Below, piece after piece: positions 1 through 11,561 of a DNA stretch of 64,000 nucleotides (positions are counted from its first letter, which is position 1; every line of letters starts with the position of its first letter). The stretch covers positions 26,057,719 through 26,121,718 of the forward strand of contig CM056577.1 in NCBI GenBank assembly GCA_029721435.1, written 5' to 3'. Under the pieces are notes generated by a model. That model had not been told where the DNA came from and ran no database searches. It worked only from the letters and a program-made list of their open reading frames with translations. Source of the stretch: Gymnothorax reevesii (lineage: Eukaryota; Chordata; Actinopteri; Anguilliformes; Muraenidae). The translations under genes were made by a program, and so were the position numbers.

Positions 1-7
1 ACTTGTT

Positions 8-255
8 CGTTGAGAATGAGTGTGAAAGTGTGTTGGGCGCTACTGGTGGGTTGAGAATGTGTGTGTGCGTACGCGCGTGCGTTCATGCGTGCGTGTGTGT
101 ATTTTTGAGTGGTGGGGTTTACAGGCAAGTTCAACATAAGTGTGAGTTATGGGTCACTGGTAGGTGGAGAACGTTTGAGTGTGTGTGTTGTGGGTTACTT
201 GCGGTTTGAGAATGTGTGTGTGGAAATGCATTGGGTGTTACCAGTGGGTTGAGAA

Positions 256-288
<33 letters not shown>

Positions 289-582
289 TGGGGTTCACTG
301 GTAGGTTGAGCATAAGTGTGTGTTGTGGGTTACCGGTAGGGTGCAGATGTGTGCGTTTGCATGTTGGGGGTTGTGGGTAGCTTGAGCGTGCATATGATCT
401 GTGTTGGGGGTTGCTGATTGGTAGAGAGAGAGAGAGTTTGTGTGTGTGTGTGTGTGTGTGTGTTGAGCTTGGCTAGTTGGTGAAGAATGTGTGTATCTGT
501 GTGATGGAGGTTGCTGGTAGGCTTAGAATCTGCGTGCTTATGAGTCGGGGCTTCCTGCTGCGTCATTAGGAATTGCTGGGCG
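8..582. repeat. GT-rich minisatellite, about 12 diverged units
   Basis: About twelve imperfect tandem units of roughly 35-75 bp. Each pairs a GTTGAGAATGTGTGTG-like start with a TGTGGGTTACTGGTAG-like end, and each carries its own variable run of GT. Pure GT runs sit inside units near 261-287 and 437-461. The units differ by substitution and GT-run length, so the array is old and not homogenised. Open frames here are simply GT-repeat translations (Cys-Val, His-Thr) and are not genes. Confidence 0.8.
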
Positions 583-711
583 GCTGACAGAAGGTATGGC
601 GTTGCCCGGTGACGCACGCATCATCACTGGGTCCTCAGAGGGTTTCTTCGGTGTGTGTTGCTACACAGGGACCGCTCAGTGATGTAATTACGGAGGCAGT
701 CAGGGAGCACA

Positions 712-830
712 AATACATTCACACTGGGTCCTGCTGGCAGGTTGTGTGGGTTTCCTCCGGTGCTCTGCTTCCCTCCCACACCAAAAGACATGCATTATGG
801 ATCAGGTGTACCTCTGAAATTGCTCCTTAA
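712..830 (+). repeat. Dispersed fish repeat, 3' fragment
   Basis: Contains the block GTGTGGGTTTCCTCCGGTGC, then a CCCTCCCACACCAAAAGACA-like stretch and ATGCATTA. This is a shuffled-mutation version of a very common fish interspersed repeat (GGGTTTCCTCCGGGTGCTCC, then CCACAGTCCAAAGACATG). Related pieces occur at 14404-14525, 47355-47690, 53215-53335 and 60425-60565 of this window. Family membership is recalled, not searched. Confidence 0.6.
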
Positions 831-3800
831 ATTGGTTCCCAGATATTGCACTGTAGTTTCCCACTGCCCGCAAGTAATTTGCATTGCTTAAATGCCGAGG
901 GCAAATTACCTCACAGGTTAAGTATAACTTCGCTAAGTCTCAGTTTTGAGAGCCCAGCCCATCTGGCAATTAGCATGCGTGAGCCTTTTTTTGCTAAATA
1001 TAAAGAGATTTTCTCACTTGCAAGGACTCTCTGGGCAGCAGATAAAAATGTATCTGTTTTTAGAAGTCCATCTTAAGCCCTTAACCCCTTTGCACATTAG
1101 CCAAATCTGGCTATGTATGCATTACCCTATTTAAGGCTTTATAATTAAGGATTTGAGCCTAACAGAGATGGGTAAAATGGATAAAATGAATCAAGACACT
1201 TGTAGCATTTAGAATATCATCGTATTTCAGTTTATTTTCATAATTTTCGTGCAGAAAAAGGGTTGCAAACACAAAACCTCAATAAAAATTAACAACAAAA
1301 TAGTGAAAAAAAATACTGAGAATTGAAAAATGGCTGGGAGTTAATACATCTCTGGGATCATAAACTCCTTCACCACAAGTGTATTTCATCTGAGTGTGAT
1401 TGTCAAAATTATCTACTGTTTATGAACCAAAAAAGACATGTCTGCAAGAGGTCCCCCATGCTCTCAATGCCCTCAAAATTGCACACTGTCAAATCATAAA
1501 ATAATATTTTAAACACAAATCAACTTTTGACATGAGGTTCAATATGAATGAATGATTTTCTAGAGGAATTTACCATGAAATATCAATAAAGATGCAGAGG
1601 GACATCGATGGTCACCAGTAAACTATTCATATTAGAAACATGCTTTTCTCCATGATAAAGTTTAGAGTTTTGAAAAGTTGAAAAGTTTAGAGTCCCATAA
1701 GTAAGCACACATACTCATTACGGAACTGCTTATTTTAAGGTCAGAATGTTCATCCTGCAATGGACAGTTTGCTATCTCCAACTTGTTTTACGCAAGATAG
1801 CAATAAATCACTTGTAACCTGTGTACCATAGATAGGCCCTACAGTACAATAGTAGAGGAGGAGGTCGCAATTTGATCCAAAAAAAGTAAAAATGCACATA
1901 AAAATAGTGCGAAGGAAACCCGACGACTGTCATGTACTGAATTAGAAGATAAACCTAGTTTTTTTTTTTCAACCGCGGGGAATTCGATCGCAGAATTGAT
2001 ACCTGGAAATTAAAATTCATTCCATTGTTTAAATAAACTGTCGATAAAGCCAACACCAGCAATGGTGAACGGTTACCAGCAAAACTGATGAAGTAATTTG
2101 TAGATATTGGCGTTTATCAATGAACAAAAATGGGAAATCGCAAGGCGCAAACTGAACAACAAAACGCCGGAGTAATGGGTACACATATCGGAGTTAACGA
2201 GCCTCGGGGTAGGAAAAGCTTAACGCCGGGCGGCATATCCCTGGGTTACCCAGTTTGTATTAGGAAAGGGGTAACAGTTACTATCAGGGTTCGAATTACA
2301 CATTGGCTTTTGAAGGAGCCCCATTTTCCGGTGGGCACCACTATTAAACCATGTCGCATGCACAAGCATAAATACAAGTGTGTAGCAGCCCGGTCAATAA
2401 CGGGGTTACTGCGAAAAATATAGTACGAATACCATTCTTAGCAGTTAATACCGCAGGTAATATTTCATTAAGGCACAAGTGAACGCCAAATTTCTGGGAC
2501 GAAAAAAAGAATGAAATTGGTCATCAACTGAGGAGGAATTCCATATTCAACCAATTTCGGCTCACCTTGATGTCTGGGTACCCAGAGAAGCACTTGGGTG
2601 TGTTGACTACATCCAGTCAAGAAAATTTTGAGTTTAATTTCTTGTGCTGCTGTACACAGTAATAGCATTTAATAGCAACAGATGACATATCAGGTTGCTA
2701 GGGTATGCGCAACTTTCTCCTCTGCCGCAATAATTGGGTCATTTAAAACATCCGAAAACTTGCATTTTTGTGCTGCTACCTCACTAGTGCATTATTTGAC
2801 ATAAAGACGGGATATGATAGTGACTTGAGAAAGCACATGATGAGATGGAGCAAAACTGCAATATTTGACGATATTTAAATATATTTGAAACAATTCCGCT
2901 ATGTCCCCCAAATTGCCAAGTGAACAATGTTGGCATAAACCCCATAAAATGATCAATTTACTGCCCAGACACCCTTATTTCTGCCATATATCCTATATAT
3001 AAAATCGACTCTGGACTAAAACAAAAGTCACTTATAGGCCTACTTACCTACTTAAATGGCATTTGGCAAGCTTTGCGAAGAACAAATTCCTCGACTTGTC
3101 TTGAAATTTATTCAATAGCCATGATAGTTATCATTGTAGAGGTCAGCCGCTATCTTAGCTCGATCTGTTACCAGCTGGCTGCATCGTTGCTTGACGGAGG
3201 GTCCTGCGTGGTGCGGCAACTGCCGAAAGCCGAATGAACTTAGTTTCTGCAGCTTTTCTACACTCTCCTCTTGTATATTTTCTTAACTGACTACTAATTA
3301 ATGTTTGAATGGAAGTTTGAAAATTTGCTAGTGAGTCTGATCTTCACATTTTGCGCTTGAACTATCAGCTGTCACCCCGGTCACATGATCAAATCAAATA
3401 CAGACTTGACAGACATTGGACAACAAATTACCCAGCATTCACCGTGATACATTTGCAAATCAGTGTGAAAGAAAAATAAATAAAATCAAATAAGATAAGA
3501 AAATTATTAATTTGATTGATTTTTATAAAACCTTTGTAGATTAAGCATATAACTTTGTCATAAAATGCTATGAATTATTGTTTTTAAGAAACCTATGATA
3601 GAGATAGGCTTGGCTCTATGAGGGTTTATATTTCACTGTTGTTTCACTTGGTGTAGTTGGAATAATGATTTCAGTAAAGTTGATGAAATGTTCTTTAAAG
3701 TAGAATTGCACTGTATAATGCATTAGTCCTCTTTCTGTTAAGTATAGAGTTTGAACTGTATCCAGATATCTTCCTTCAGCAGAAGTTGGAATGCTGACTG

Positions 3801-4150
3801 GCGAATTGCCGAATTCTTATCGGGAACTAGATGAAGACTTTGTTCAAACAGCAAGAATAGCTGGCTAATCTGACATCGGGCTAATTTCAAAACCGCAAAA
3901 TAGCGCGCTAGTTTAAAACTTCGGTCTGAAGAGAACATAACTATTTGCGACTCAGCTCTTTCTTGTCCTTATCCTGGCGGTTACATTGCTGCTGAAATTC
4001 TCATCTGAACTCTTTACTGTCTGTCCAGGTCTATGCAACTGTGTTATTCTGGCTGAATTTGGCACGATGTTGCAATATGCACACACGCCAATCCTGTTTC
4101 TATGCAGGCACATTTAGTGGCCGTTTGCGGTCTCTCCTATAAAATATGTA
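831..4150. other. Unassigned AT-rich DNA
   Basis: No open frame longer than about 100 codons and no recognisable transposase or RT motif. One isolated candidate transposon end, TTAACCCCTTTGCACATTAG near 1080, resembles the TTAA-CCCC termini of MITEs elsewhere in the window, but I could not find a matching second end. Otherwise no structure I can name. Confidence 0.5.
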
Positions 4151-4278
4151 TGATGATTTTAAATTTTTATATAAATAAAGAAAAAATACTGCAAGATAAT
4201 GTGTGGGGGACAAATTGACTTCTGACAAAAAGTGGTGGGGACACGTCACCCCCGCCACCCCCTAAACTGACGCCTATG
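4150..4278 (-). mobile_element. hAT-like element terminus (single end)
   Basis: Read on the minus strand the sequence starts CATAGGCGTCAGTTTAGGGG, followed by a G-rich stretch and a CCCCACCACTTTTTGTC block. That arrangement is familiar from hAT-type non-autonomous elements in fish. The opposite terminus and an 8-bp duplication of the flanking TCCAGTAT were not found, so this may be a truncated copy. The inner boundary is arbitrary. Confidence 0.4.
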
Positions 4279-6658
4279 TCCAGTATTATTAGCAAAGGCT
4301 AACAGTTACTCTTATTAACCAATGTGGCCAACAAGGTCTGTGATCATCATGGCTATGGTAAACCGAAAATAAAACAGCTAGTGTAAGTACTCCATACTAT
4401 GCGATTGGACTTACACATAGCAAAGAAAAACTCTCCATCATTGAATTCCTCCTCCAGAGAAACACAGCTATCCGACAAAAGGAACATTCCAGTCCTATTA
4501 CATTCGGAACTACTCCCATTGTCCATTTCCGTATCACAACTGCATCTTGTAAATTTCACCTAAGCACTTCTCAGTTGGTTTTGGAAGTCTTTTTTCAATG
4601 CATTTACGTCATTCAGCTGCGCAGAGTTGGATGAAAAATGTCAATCAATAGATAATTCCCGGGAAGTATCGTGTGGGCGTGAACTATAACTGTGCTTTAC
4701 GCAGATAAGCCTGAGCAAGCTTTAAAGTAACTGGATTTCAGTGAGAGATCGTATGAGGATTTGAGTGACCACTGACTTCTTTGAGAGACGAATCTTTGCG
4801 TAAATCATTGGTAGGGAGCCATCAGAGCTATTTAAACTGTAACTTTTCACTCCAAGGATTCATGCCAACACAGGTAATTATTTAAGGGGAATTATAGTTT
4901 AGCACATTTTCCCAAGATATTCACTTTTTAGACCAAGAATTATTATCAAAATAATATTTATAGAAATTGCAACTTAAACCACTGAGTTTCTGTAACATAT
5001 CACTGGTTGCCATGGCAATGGCCGTTTTAATGAATGTATAGATACTTAGAGAAACACAGTTATTGAGATAACTAAACAGTGTTTGGTTATATTTTCAGCT
5101 GTAATGTGAAGGAAAAAAACATTCCAAATGTCACCACAGAGCTATTCTTCCAGGTGTCTATGTTCTAGTTTTGATTTTGACCCCCCTAAATCAATTTTGG
5201 CTAGAAACAGCTAATTAAATATGCATATTTTGATTTACTCACATTAAGAGGTACATATTGCAAAAAGAGCGCTGTACAGTCATAGATCATCACAAAATGA
5301 ACAATACATCCAATTAACTTCATATTTGGCAGTTCAGTTGCTGAGAAATCTGTATTTTCTTGTCGAAGTTGTTGTGTTTTTAGAAAAACGTGATTTTATT
5401 TCGGCAGTGATGATGTAATCGAAGTTGGACAGTAATGTTCTCAGGAGGAGTACATTTAGTATTTTGTTTTTAGTGGTTTTTAGGATTTTTTGACCTCCTT
5501 AAAAGGCACGAGCCTCATAAGTAACTCCCTTCAATCTGTGTTTCTTTCCTAGTTTTACGTGCTTGTCAAGCGTCTATTCGTTTCTTTTTTCAAAGTTCTA
5601 GTCGTGTTTTTCACTTTGTTTCACATGTTTTCTGTCCATTTTGTGATAGCCTTTCATTGAGTGTGCCCCTGCCTTTATGCCAAGTTTCATAAGAATGGAG
5701 GCAATTCCTCGTTGGCCATCAATGAAAGTCACCAAACTCATGGCTGTTCCAGTGTTGAAGACGGTGTTCGTGATGAATGTTTCCTTTGGGACATGATTCC
5801 ATATTATGGACTATTTGAAGGAACACTTCGAAAATAAAATTTTGAACCAAAATTGGCATTTCGCTTAGCTAGAGGTCCCCTTAAATAATGGTTTTATTGC
5901 ATGTAAATTGCTCCATAATTACACTACCTACTGCCGTTTCTGGTTTATTTTACCACCCATGGCAAATTTTAGGCCATAAAAGTCAGCAGCTTCAATCCGA
6001 AATGAAAGTTATTGGGCTGCAGCTCACGTGACCCACCTGATGTCAGAGTAAGGATAGCGAAGTGACACTTAGCTGGATGTCAGTGGAAGCGAAGAGATTT
6101 GCATTAAGTTCAACATTGAATCCGACCCACTGGAAAGCCCACTAAGCTCTGTCTTTAGAGCAATAAATTTAAGATCCAGTATGGAAAGTTATGTCAGAAC
6201 CGGAAAACAAAAGATCAAACCCCAAACCTTCATGAGTGTTGGACATTTCCAACCATTGGAATGACAGTGACAGTGCTTAGCCTTCACCAGAACATAAAGA
6301 TATGATGACGAACAATTTAATGAACTTAGTTTGTTTTTTGGCCATAGTTGAAAGCCCATTAAATATAAATTGCTATGCTGCCGAAAGTAAGTGGCAAAAT
6401 ATGACGATGAACATTACCCAAATGCAGTAGCAAAAGTCATCTTTATTTTTGAACTCACTGTGATGTCATCCACCTAAAAGCTTCGCTGTCGAATCTCAAA
6501 TATGCATAATCTCCTCAGGCGTGTTATCAGTCAGAAAAACACGGATTGTGGTCAGGCCGAGAGAAATGGTTATGTGTGGCTTATTTTAATAATATCATTT
6601 TTACCATAGCATTATACACTGTTGCAAATTTGTTGGCATGAATCCTGTAAGTTTTCCC
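4279..6658. other. Unassigned intergenic DNA
   Basis: No open frame of note, no splice-flanked conserved-looking ORF and no recognisable repeat boundary. Base composition is AT-rich throughout. I see nothing in it that supports a gene. Confidence 0.5.
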
Positions 6659-6662
6659 TTAA

Positions 6663-7045
6663 CCCCTTAAACTCTAACTTTTCACTTAGGTTTTCCCTTA
6701 ATTAAGTAGGTCAGAATCAATTTTTTCATATCGTAGGACAATGTCACATACATATTCTGTATCTGCTAGTCGCAGTACTTCACTAAAGCTACTTCACATT
6801 TATATTGATGAAACATTCAAACCCGGCACACCATGTTTTTATCGCCGCAGCATTCAATCAAATGGAAAGTATCTAGATCTTATACATCATTTTATACACA
6901 TTCACATGTAATTCAGCAGGACAAACTTCAGATCATTGGAAACCTTGGGATCTTCACTACAGTGTAAAGTTGGCATGAAGTTCCACAGGTTTAAATTCAG
7001 CAGCTGCATTTAACGGACTCATACATGGTTGTAGGTTTTATGGGG
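6663..7045. mobile_element. TTAA-flanked MITE (piggyBac-like), copy 1 of a two-copy family
   Basis: A 383-bp segment lies between perfect TTAA tetranucleotides (6659-6662 and 7046-7049). Its ends are CCCCTTAAACTC and, reversed, CCCCATAAAACC. TTAA duplication with CCC-type termini is the signature of piggyBac elements; Kolobok elements also use TTAA. No coding capacity. Its interior resembles 20774-21110: both share a block around ACATATTCTGTATCTGCT, a TATCTAGAT block and a TTGGAAACCT-GGGATCT block in the same order. Confidence 0.65.
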
Positions 7046-7049
7046 TTAA

Positions 7050-8497
7050 CGTACTCAACATTTTCATGGTAATTGGTGTATATTGCTTCATTTTTTGGCC
7101 AAAGTTATATGTTTTAGTTTGTCTACTCTATTTCCACTTCAGTGACCAAAGGTTTGATGATTCAGTTTTGTGTAGGTGTGTGTTTCCTCTTGAGGAAAGC
7201 AGCAACTTTTTGAATCAAGCTGATCCTGAGCAAGGCCTGAAACAAGAAACTTCCACACAGAAAAAAAAAGAAGAAAATAAAGGAATCGTTAACAGCACGA
7301 GGTGCACAGTTTGGAAGCAAATCAGCTTGCCTGCAAATTATTGGTCTCTTTTCAATATCAGCTGCGAATCCATAAAATTACTTCATGCCTGAGGCTGGCC
7401 GTAAAAAATACTAATCATAAAAAAAACACTTCTTGGGTTTCACGGCCCTATAAAGGTAGTTGTTGAATTCCACTGAGAACACAGCAGGATTCAGATTTAG
7501 ACCTGACGGTGTGTGGAGTTAGCCCCTCTCCAATCTCCATATGCTCTGTGAAGTACCGTGGGAGAATGGGCCAAGCTTTGGATGAGGGTGTGCACAAATC
7601 CATACTCAGGCGGTGAGACTCTCAGGTAAGCAAAATGGCAGCTGGCAGCCATGTTAAAGCCCTAAGGTGCCGCTAAGACATTCTCAGTTTGTATGAATTG
7701 ACCACAACCAACAGCAGTGGCTTTCAAATTTGATTAATATGTGTTATAATATGAGCTGTGTGTCTCATTGCAAAACAGCAGAACATGCACAGATACGATG
7801 AGCCCCCACCCCATTTTCAGGCGCATCAGAAATATTACACAGTTTAATACAATGTGAAATGAAGTTTTTGTTTTTTTTTTGCTATATTTGGTTGTACAGT
7901 ATATCTTTTGCATGTGATAACTTTTTGAAGTCTGTGATGGATCTCCGGATGCCAGGTATTTTCCTCGGTGATGCTCTGCCAGGACTACACTGCACCTATC
8001 TTCAGTTCCTGGTTGTTTTAGAGACTTTTTGCCGACAAACCCCTCCACAGTATGTTACATTCATGTTCAAATGGTTTCAAATCCAGCAATCTACTGGGCA
8101 ATCAGAACCAAAATAACAAAAAAAAATGTAAATGTCCAATTAATTATTTTACTCGCTGAAAACTATTGGTTGTGGCACAAATATCTGCAATAAATAAATG
8201 TTATTACATTAACCAGATCCACAATGTTGATGCTAAAAAAAAAACCTATAATTACAGAATCAAAAAGGCTATACCTCAATTTTACCGATGGTTGACAGCG
8301 GGAAACCTCAGATGTTTTGTCAACTGCCAGAATTTGCTGGAGCAAATTTTTTTTTGCTGTAGGAAATGGCCAGTAGTGAGGACAGATAAAAATTGCACAG
8401 AGATGCAATGGGGGTAAGCTTTTTGTTCAGTAATTTGATCAGAATGGAAGTTACTCTGAAGAAAGTAAACGACAATAAAAATAATAATTATGGTGAT
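7050..8497. other. Unassigned intergenic DNA
   Basis: The largest open frame (7066-7392 plus, 108 codons) has no recognisable domain, starts in low-complexity sequence and lacks convincing splice context. No transposon boundary was identified. Homopolymer A and T runs occur near 7262, 7867, 8237 and 8347. Confidence 0.5.
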
Positions 8498-8499
8498 TA

Positions 8500-9343
8500 C
8501 ACTACCGGTCCAAAGTTTTAGGACACCCCAATTTTTCCAGTATTTTCTTGAAAATTATGCAGCGAATAGCTTGAAATGGTACAAAGGTAAGTGATGAACT
8601 GTCAGAAGTTTTAAATGAAAGGTAAGGTTACCCAGGTTTTTTGTATGCCGTCAAGTAGGTGAATGGATGGTTCCTCAGTGTGTGGCATCAACTGTCAAAC
8701 ATGGAGGAAAAAGTATGATGGTCTGGGTCTGTTTTGCTGGATCCAGGGCCAGTAATTTATAGAATGAAAGGCACCCTGAACCAAAACAGCTACCACAGTA
8801 TTCTGCAGCACCACGCAGTACCCTCTGGTATGTGCCTAGTTGGTCTGGGGTTCATCCTACAGCAAGATAATGACCCAAAACATAAGTCCAAACCAAACTC
8901 TGCCAGAAATACCATAGGAACAAAGAACAAGATGGTGGGCTTGAGAACATGGAGTGGCCAGCACAGTCCCCAGACTTAAACCCCATCGAGATGGTTTGAG
9001 ATGAACTGGACAGAAGAGTGAAAGCAAAGCAACCTTCAAGTGCCACACATTTATGGGGACTTCTGCAACAGAGTTGGGAGGAACTTTCTGAAGAATATTT
9101 GATTTCCATGGTAGAAAGAATGCCACTAGTGTTTTCAGCCGTTATATCAGCCAAAGGTGGCTATTTTGAGTCAAAAGTTTAAAATACATTTTGGTTTATA
9201 AATTGATTTCTTTTTTAACTTCGATTGTTCATTTGTTCTATCATGTCTATGCTTTCATTCCAGAGTACAATAAGACATTAAACTGCATAATTTTCGATTA
9301 AAAAAAAAGGAAAAATTGTTCTGACACTTTTCACCGGTAAGTG
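8500..9343 (+). mobile_element. Tc1-like element, 5' part of transposase deleted
   Basis: An 844-bp element flanked by TA on both sides (8498-8499, 9344-9345). Ends are CACTACCGGTCCAAAGTTTT and, reversed, CACTTACCGGTGAAAAGTGT, so the inverted repeats are short and diverged. The interior holds only the catalytic-domain half of a Tc1 transposase, joined to the 5' terminal region by a deletion that removes the DNA-binding domain. Confidence 0.85.
8671..9182 (+). pseudogene. Tc1-like transposase, catalytic-domain remnant
   Basis: Remnant of a DDE transposase of the Tc1 family, the enzyme that cuts and pastes the element at TA sites. Visible motifs are a KSMMVW-like strand, the second-Asp motif LQQDNDPKH, and PDLNPIEMV with the catalytic Glu, followed by DELDRRVKAKQ and the C-terminal SAKGGYFESKV before a TAA. 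The helix-turn-helix domain and the first catalytic Asp region are missing. Frameshifts separate the blocks, and a stop codon follows PIEMV where Trp is usual. It cannot encode an active enzyme. Confidence 0.85.
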
Positions 9344-9582
9344 TATGCACATGCAAGCCCTGCTCCAGGTGCGTGGTGATTACAGACGTCAAATGCTGTT
9401 TTTGTTGGAAAAGGAGATTCCTGACTTTTAGATTTTTTTTTTTTAATTAAAAGTTCTTTTGTGTAATTGAACTGCTTGAAGTTGTGGTTATAAGAACCAG
9501 CTTTAAAATACTCACTGAAGAATGTTAATTTAATAATAACTTAATAATGTTTATCCCCCATTCTAAAATAGTTGGGGCAAAG

Positions 9583-10464
9583 CATCGGCGGAGCCAGACA
9601 TATTTTACTGGGGCAAGGCCCCAGTATTGGTCTGCAGTGCCCCAGTATAATTTTCCCCAGGGGATAAAAAAAAAATTTTTAAAAATCACATTTTAAGTCT
9701 ACATGTCCTCATAATCTACAGTAAGAGAATCTACAGTAACAGAAAGTGCATAGGCACTCAACTACTTAATATGATAACTGTAACTCATTGCTACTTTATT
9801 CACTTCACTTCATATAGTACACAATGGCATAAGGTTCCTTAATATTCACGTGATCTAGGCTGTGATTCAGCTTGTGCTCTCTCCAGAACTTCGGAACACA
9901 AGGTCACACACACAAAGGTGCATGTCAGTGCTGACTGCTCTCACCGTCATTCTTTCCACCTGTCTTCAGGTTAGTGCTGGGCAACTGCCTGTCCTTATCG
10001 TTTGTTTTCTCCTCCGTGTCGCCATTTCCATGGGAATGTAAATGTCACAACTTTGCTTAAACTTTCAGATGCCATCTTGCCAGCTAGCTCTGGCTGTAAA
10101 TTGAAGTAGCCTAGTGCGGACGTTAGCTGCTGCCTTATAGCTAACTGGCTCACCATAGGCATAACGTTGATTCATAATGGTTAGCCTAGCACTGTCAACT
10201 CGGTTTCTGGAGATTGCTATCGATGTTTGATGAGCATATATGAGTTGTTTCACGTTAAAACATGGGATCTGTATGAACAGAGAATCGGGCTCATCGAGTA
10301 CTTTGGTTATGAGACAACAAGATAATCTGACATGAATGTATAATTTGAAGCACTATTTATCCTTTTTTATGATAAATTAGTGCTAAAATTTTTTTCTCTT
10401 GTGCTCGCATTGTTTTCTGCCCCAGCTGTGCCCCAGTACAGTATTAGGTCAAGTGACGCCCCTG
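9583..10464. mobile_element. Non-autonomous hAT element nested in a Tc1 terminal repeat
   Basis: An 882-bp element with an 8-bp direct duplication GGGCAAAG on both sides (9575-9582 and 10465-10472). Ends are CATCGGCGGAGCCAGACATA and, reversed, CAGGGGCGTCACTTGACCTA, matching the CAGGGGCGG...-type hAT termini. Subterminal GCCCCAGTA-like motifs occur near both ends. Removing it and one copy of the duplication restores the Tc1 terminal-repeat sequence seen at 19032 and 20602, which confirms the boundaries. It has no transposase ORF. Confidence 0.9.
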
Positions 10465-10653
10465 GGGCAAAGTGAATATTGTGAATAAAATCAAAACGCA
10501 ATGACTTTCAAATCACACCAGCCAGTATTTTATTCACAATAGAACAGAGATAATATAGCAAATTCTGGAACTGAGACATTTTATCTACAAAATGAGCTCA
10601 TTTCAAATTTGATGGCTGCAACAAGTCTCAAAAAAGTTGGGACAGGGGCCTGT

Positions 10654-10818
10654 TTACCATGGTGAAGCATCCCTTTTTAACACTGAGTGGAGGCGTCTGG
10701 GCATTGAGGAGACAATTTTCTTGAGGTTTGCCATTGGAATTTGATCCCTTTCTTGTTTAATACAGGCTTCCACCTGCTGGAGATTTTTGGGTCTCCTATG
10801 ACAGACTTTTTGTTCAAT
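10654..10818 (-). pseudogene. Tc1-like transposase, C-terminal fragment (element A)
   Basis: Reads RRPKNLQQVEACIKQERDQI, then PMANLKKIVSSMPRRLHSVL and KRDASPW before TAA. This lines up with the C-terminal tail downstream of the catalytic Glu in the copy at 19032-20602. The fragment has no frameshift over about 48 codons, but it lacks all three catalytic residues because element B interrupts the gene upstream. It is a dead fragment. Confidence 0.8.
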
Positions 10819-10820
10819 TA

Positions 10821-11332
10821 CAGTGCCATGAAAAGTATTTGCCCCCTTCCGGGTTTCTTCTTTCTTGCATATTTGTCGCACTTAAATGTTTCAGATCATC
10901 CAACAAATTTTAATATTAGACAAAGACAACCCAAGTAAATTCAAAATGCAATTTTTTTATATGATTTCACTTATTAAGGAAGAAAAACTATCCAAACCTA
11001 CCTGGCCCTGTGTGAAATAGTAATTGCCCCCTGCATCCTAATAACAGGTTATGCCGCCCTCGGCGACAAGAACTGCAATCAAACGTTTGCGATAACTGGC
11101 AATGAGTCTTTCACATTGCAGTAGAAGAATTTTAGCCCACTCATCTTTGCAGAATTGTTTTAAGTCATCCACATTGGAGGGCTTTTGAGCATGAACGGCC
11201 TGTTTAAGGTCATGCACAGCATCTCAAGCTGATTTTAGTCTGGACTTTGAATAGGCATCTCCAAAATCTTCATTTTGTTTTTATGAAGCCATTCAGAGGT
11301 GGACTTACTGGTGTGTTTCGAATCATTGTCCT
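10821..11332 (-). mobile_element. Tc1-like element B, 3' part, inserted into element A
   Basis: Begins directly after TA with CAGTGCCATGAAAAGTATTT followed by GCCCCC. This is the terminus of a widespread fish Tc1-type family that I recognise from its coding part. The element runs in reverse orientation from its 3' end through the C-terminal transposase codons and is cut at 11332, where an unrelated LTR- or tRNA-like junction starts. Only about 512 bp survive. Confidence 0.8.
11038..11332 (-). pseudogene. Tc1-like transposase, C-terminal half (element B)
   Basis: Reverse-strand codons show [19 protein letters not shown] near the N-terminal edge. Later come QFCKDEWAKI, ERLIASYRKRLIAVL and EGGITCY before TAG at 11038-11040. 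This is the end of a Tc1-family DDE transposase. The block that should read SPDLNPIE with the catalytic Glu has become stop-containing and frameshifted, and the N-terminal domains are absent. The copy is non-functional. Confidence 0.8.
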
Positions 11333-11560
11333 TGTCGGCAAGGGTAAACTAAACAACTCTCTCTAATGAGAGACATGGGTTCAAATCCCATTTCTGACAC
11401 AAATGTCGGCAAGGGTAAACTAAACTGGGCTCCACCGCAATAGCACGTTGGTGAAAAAGGTTTATTTATTGTGCAAAACCACCACAAAACAACTTAAGCG
11501 CAAAATAAGTGTCAAAAAGTTGTAAGGAATCTGTACAGTGCAAGGGGGGGGGGGGGGAAT
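11333..11560 (-). mobile_element. Candidate LTR 3' end with tRNA-Leu-like primer site, or retroposed tRNA-Leu fragment
   Basis: A perfect 22-bp direct repeat starting TGTCGGCAAGGGTAAACTAA (11333-11354 and 11404-11425) brackets 49 bp. Those 49 bp contain a T-arm with loop TTCAAAT and the string ATCCCATTTCTGACACAAA. The last 26 bases before CAA differ at three positions from the 3' end of nuclear tRNA-Leu, as I recall it. Read in reverse, 11404-11560 ends in CCGACA after an AATAAATAAACC motif, which would suit an LTR end followed two bases later by a tRNA-Leu primer-binding site. The alternative is a reverse-transcribed tRNA-Leu 3' half with a 22-bp target duplication. A 13-nt G run lies at about 11545. 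Confidence 0.35.
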
Positions 11561-11561
11561 A

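Larger units (their letters stand above)
9554..10820 (-). mobile_element. Tc1-like element A (long-TIR family), 3' part only, carrying a nested hAT
   Basis: The same family as the full copy at 19032-20602, here in reverse orientation. The left end reads TCCCCCATTCTAAAATAGTT, continues GGGGCAAAG, is interrupted by an hAT insertion (9583-10464), and resumes at 10473 with GTGAATAAAATCAAAACGC. It then carries the 3' terminal repeat and the C-terminal transposase codons. It stops at TA 10819-10820, exactly where another Tc1-type terminus begins, so a second element inserted into its transposase gene. The continuation beyond that insertion was not found. Confidence 0.8.

Noticed and set aside
1..582. 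Regularly repeated units that could suggest a CRISPR array
   Set aside because: Unit lengths vary widely, repeats are diverged and GT-rich, there are no unique spacers, and the setting is an animal genome.
10065..10253. 62-codon reverse ORF inside the hAT element
   Set aside because: Too short, no transposase motif; the element is non-autonomous.
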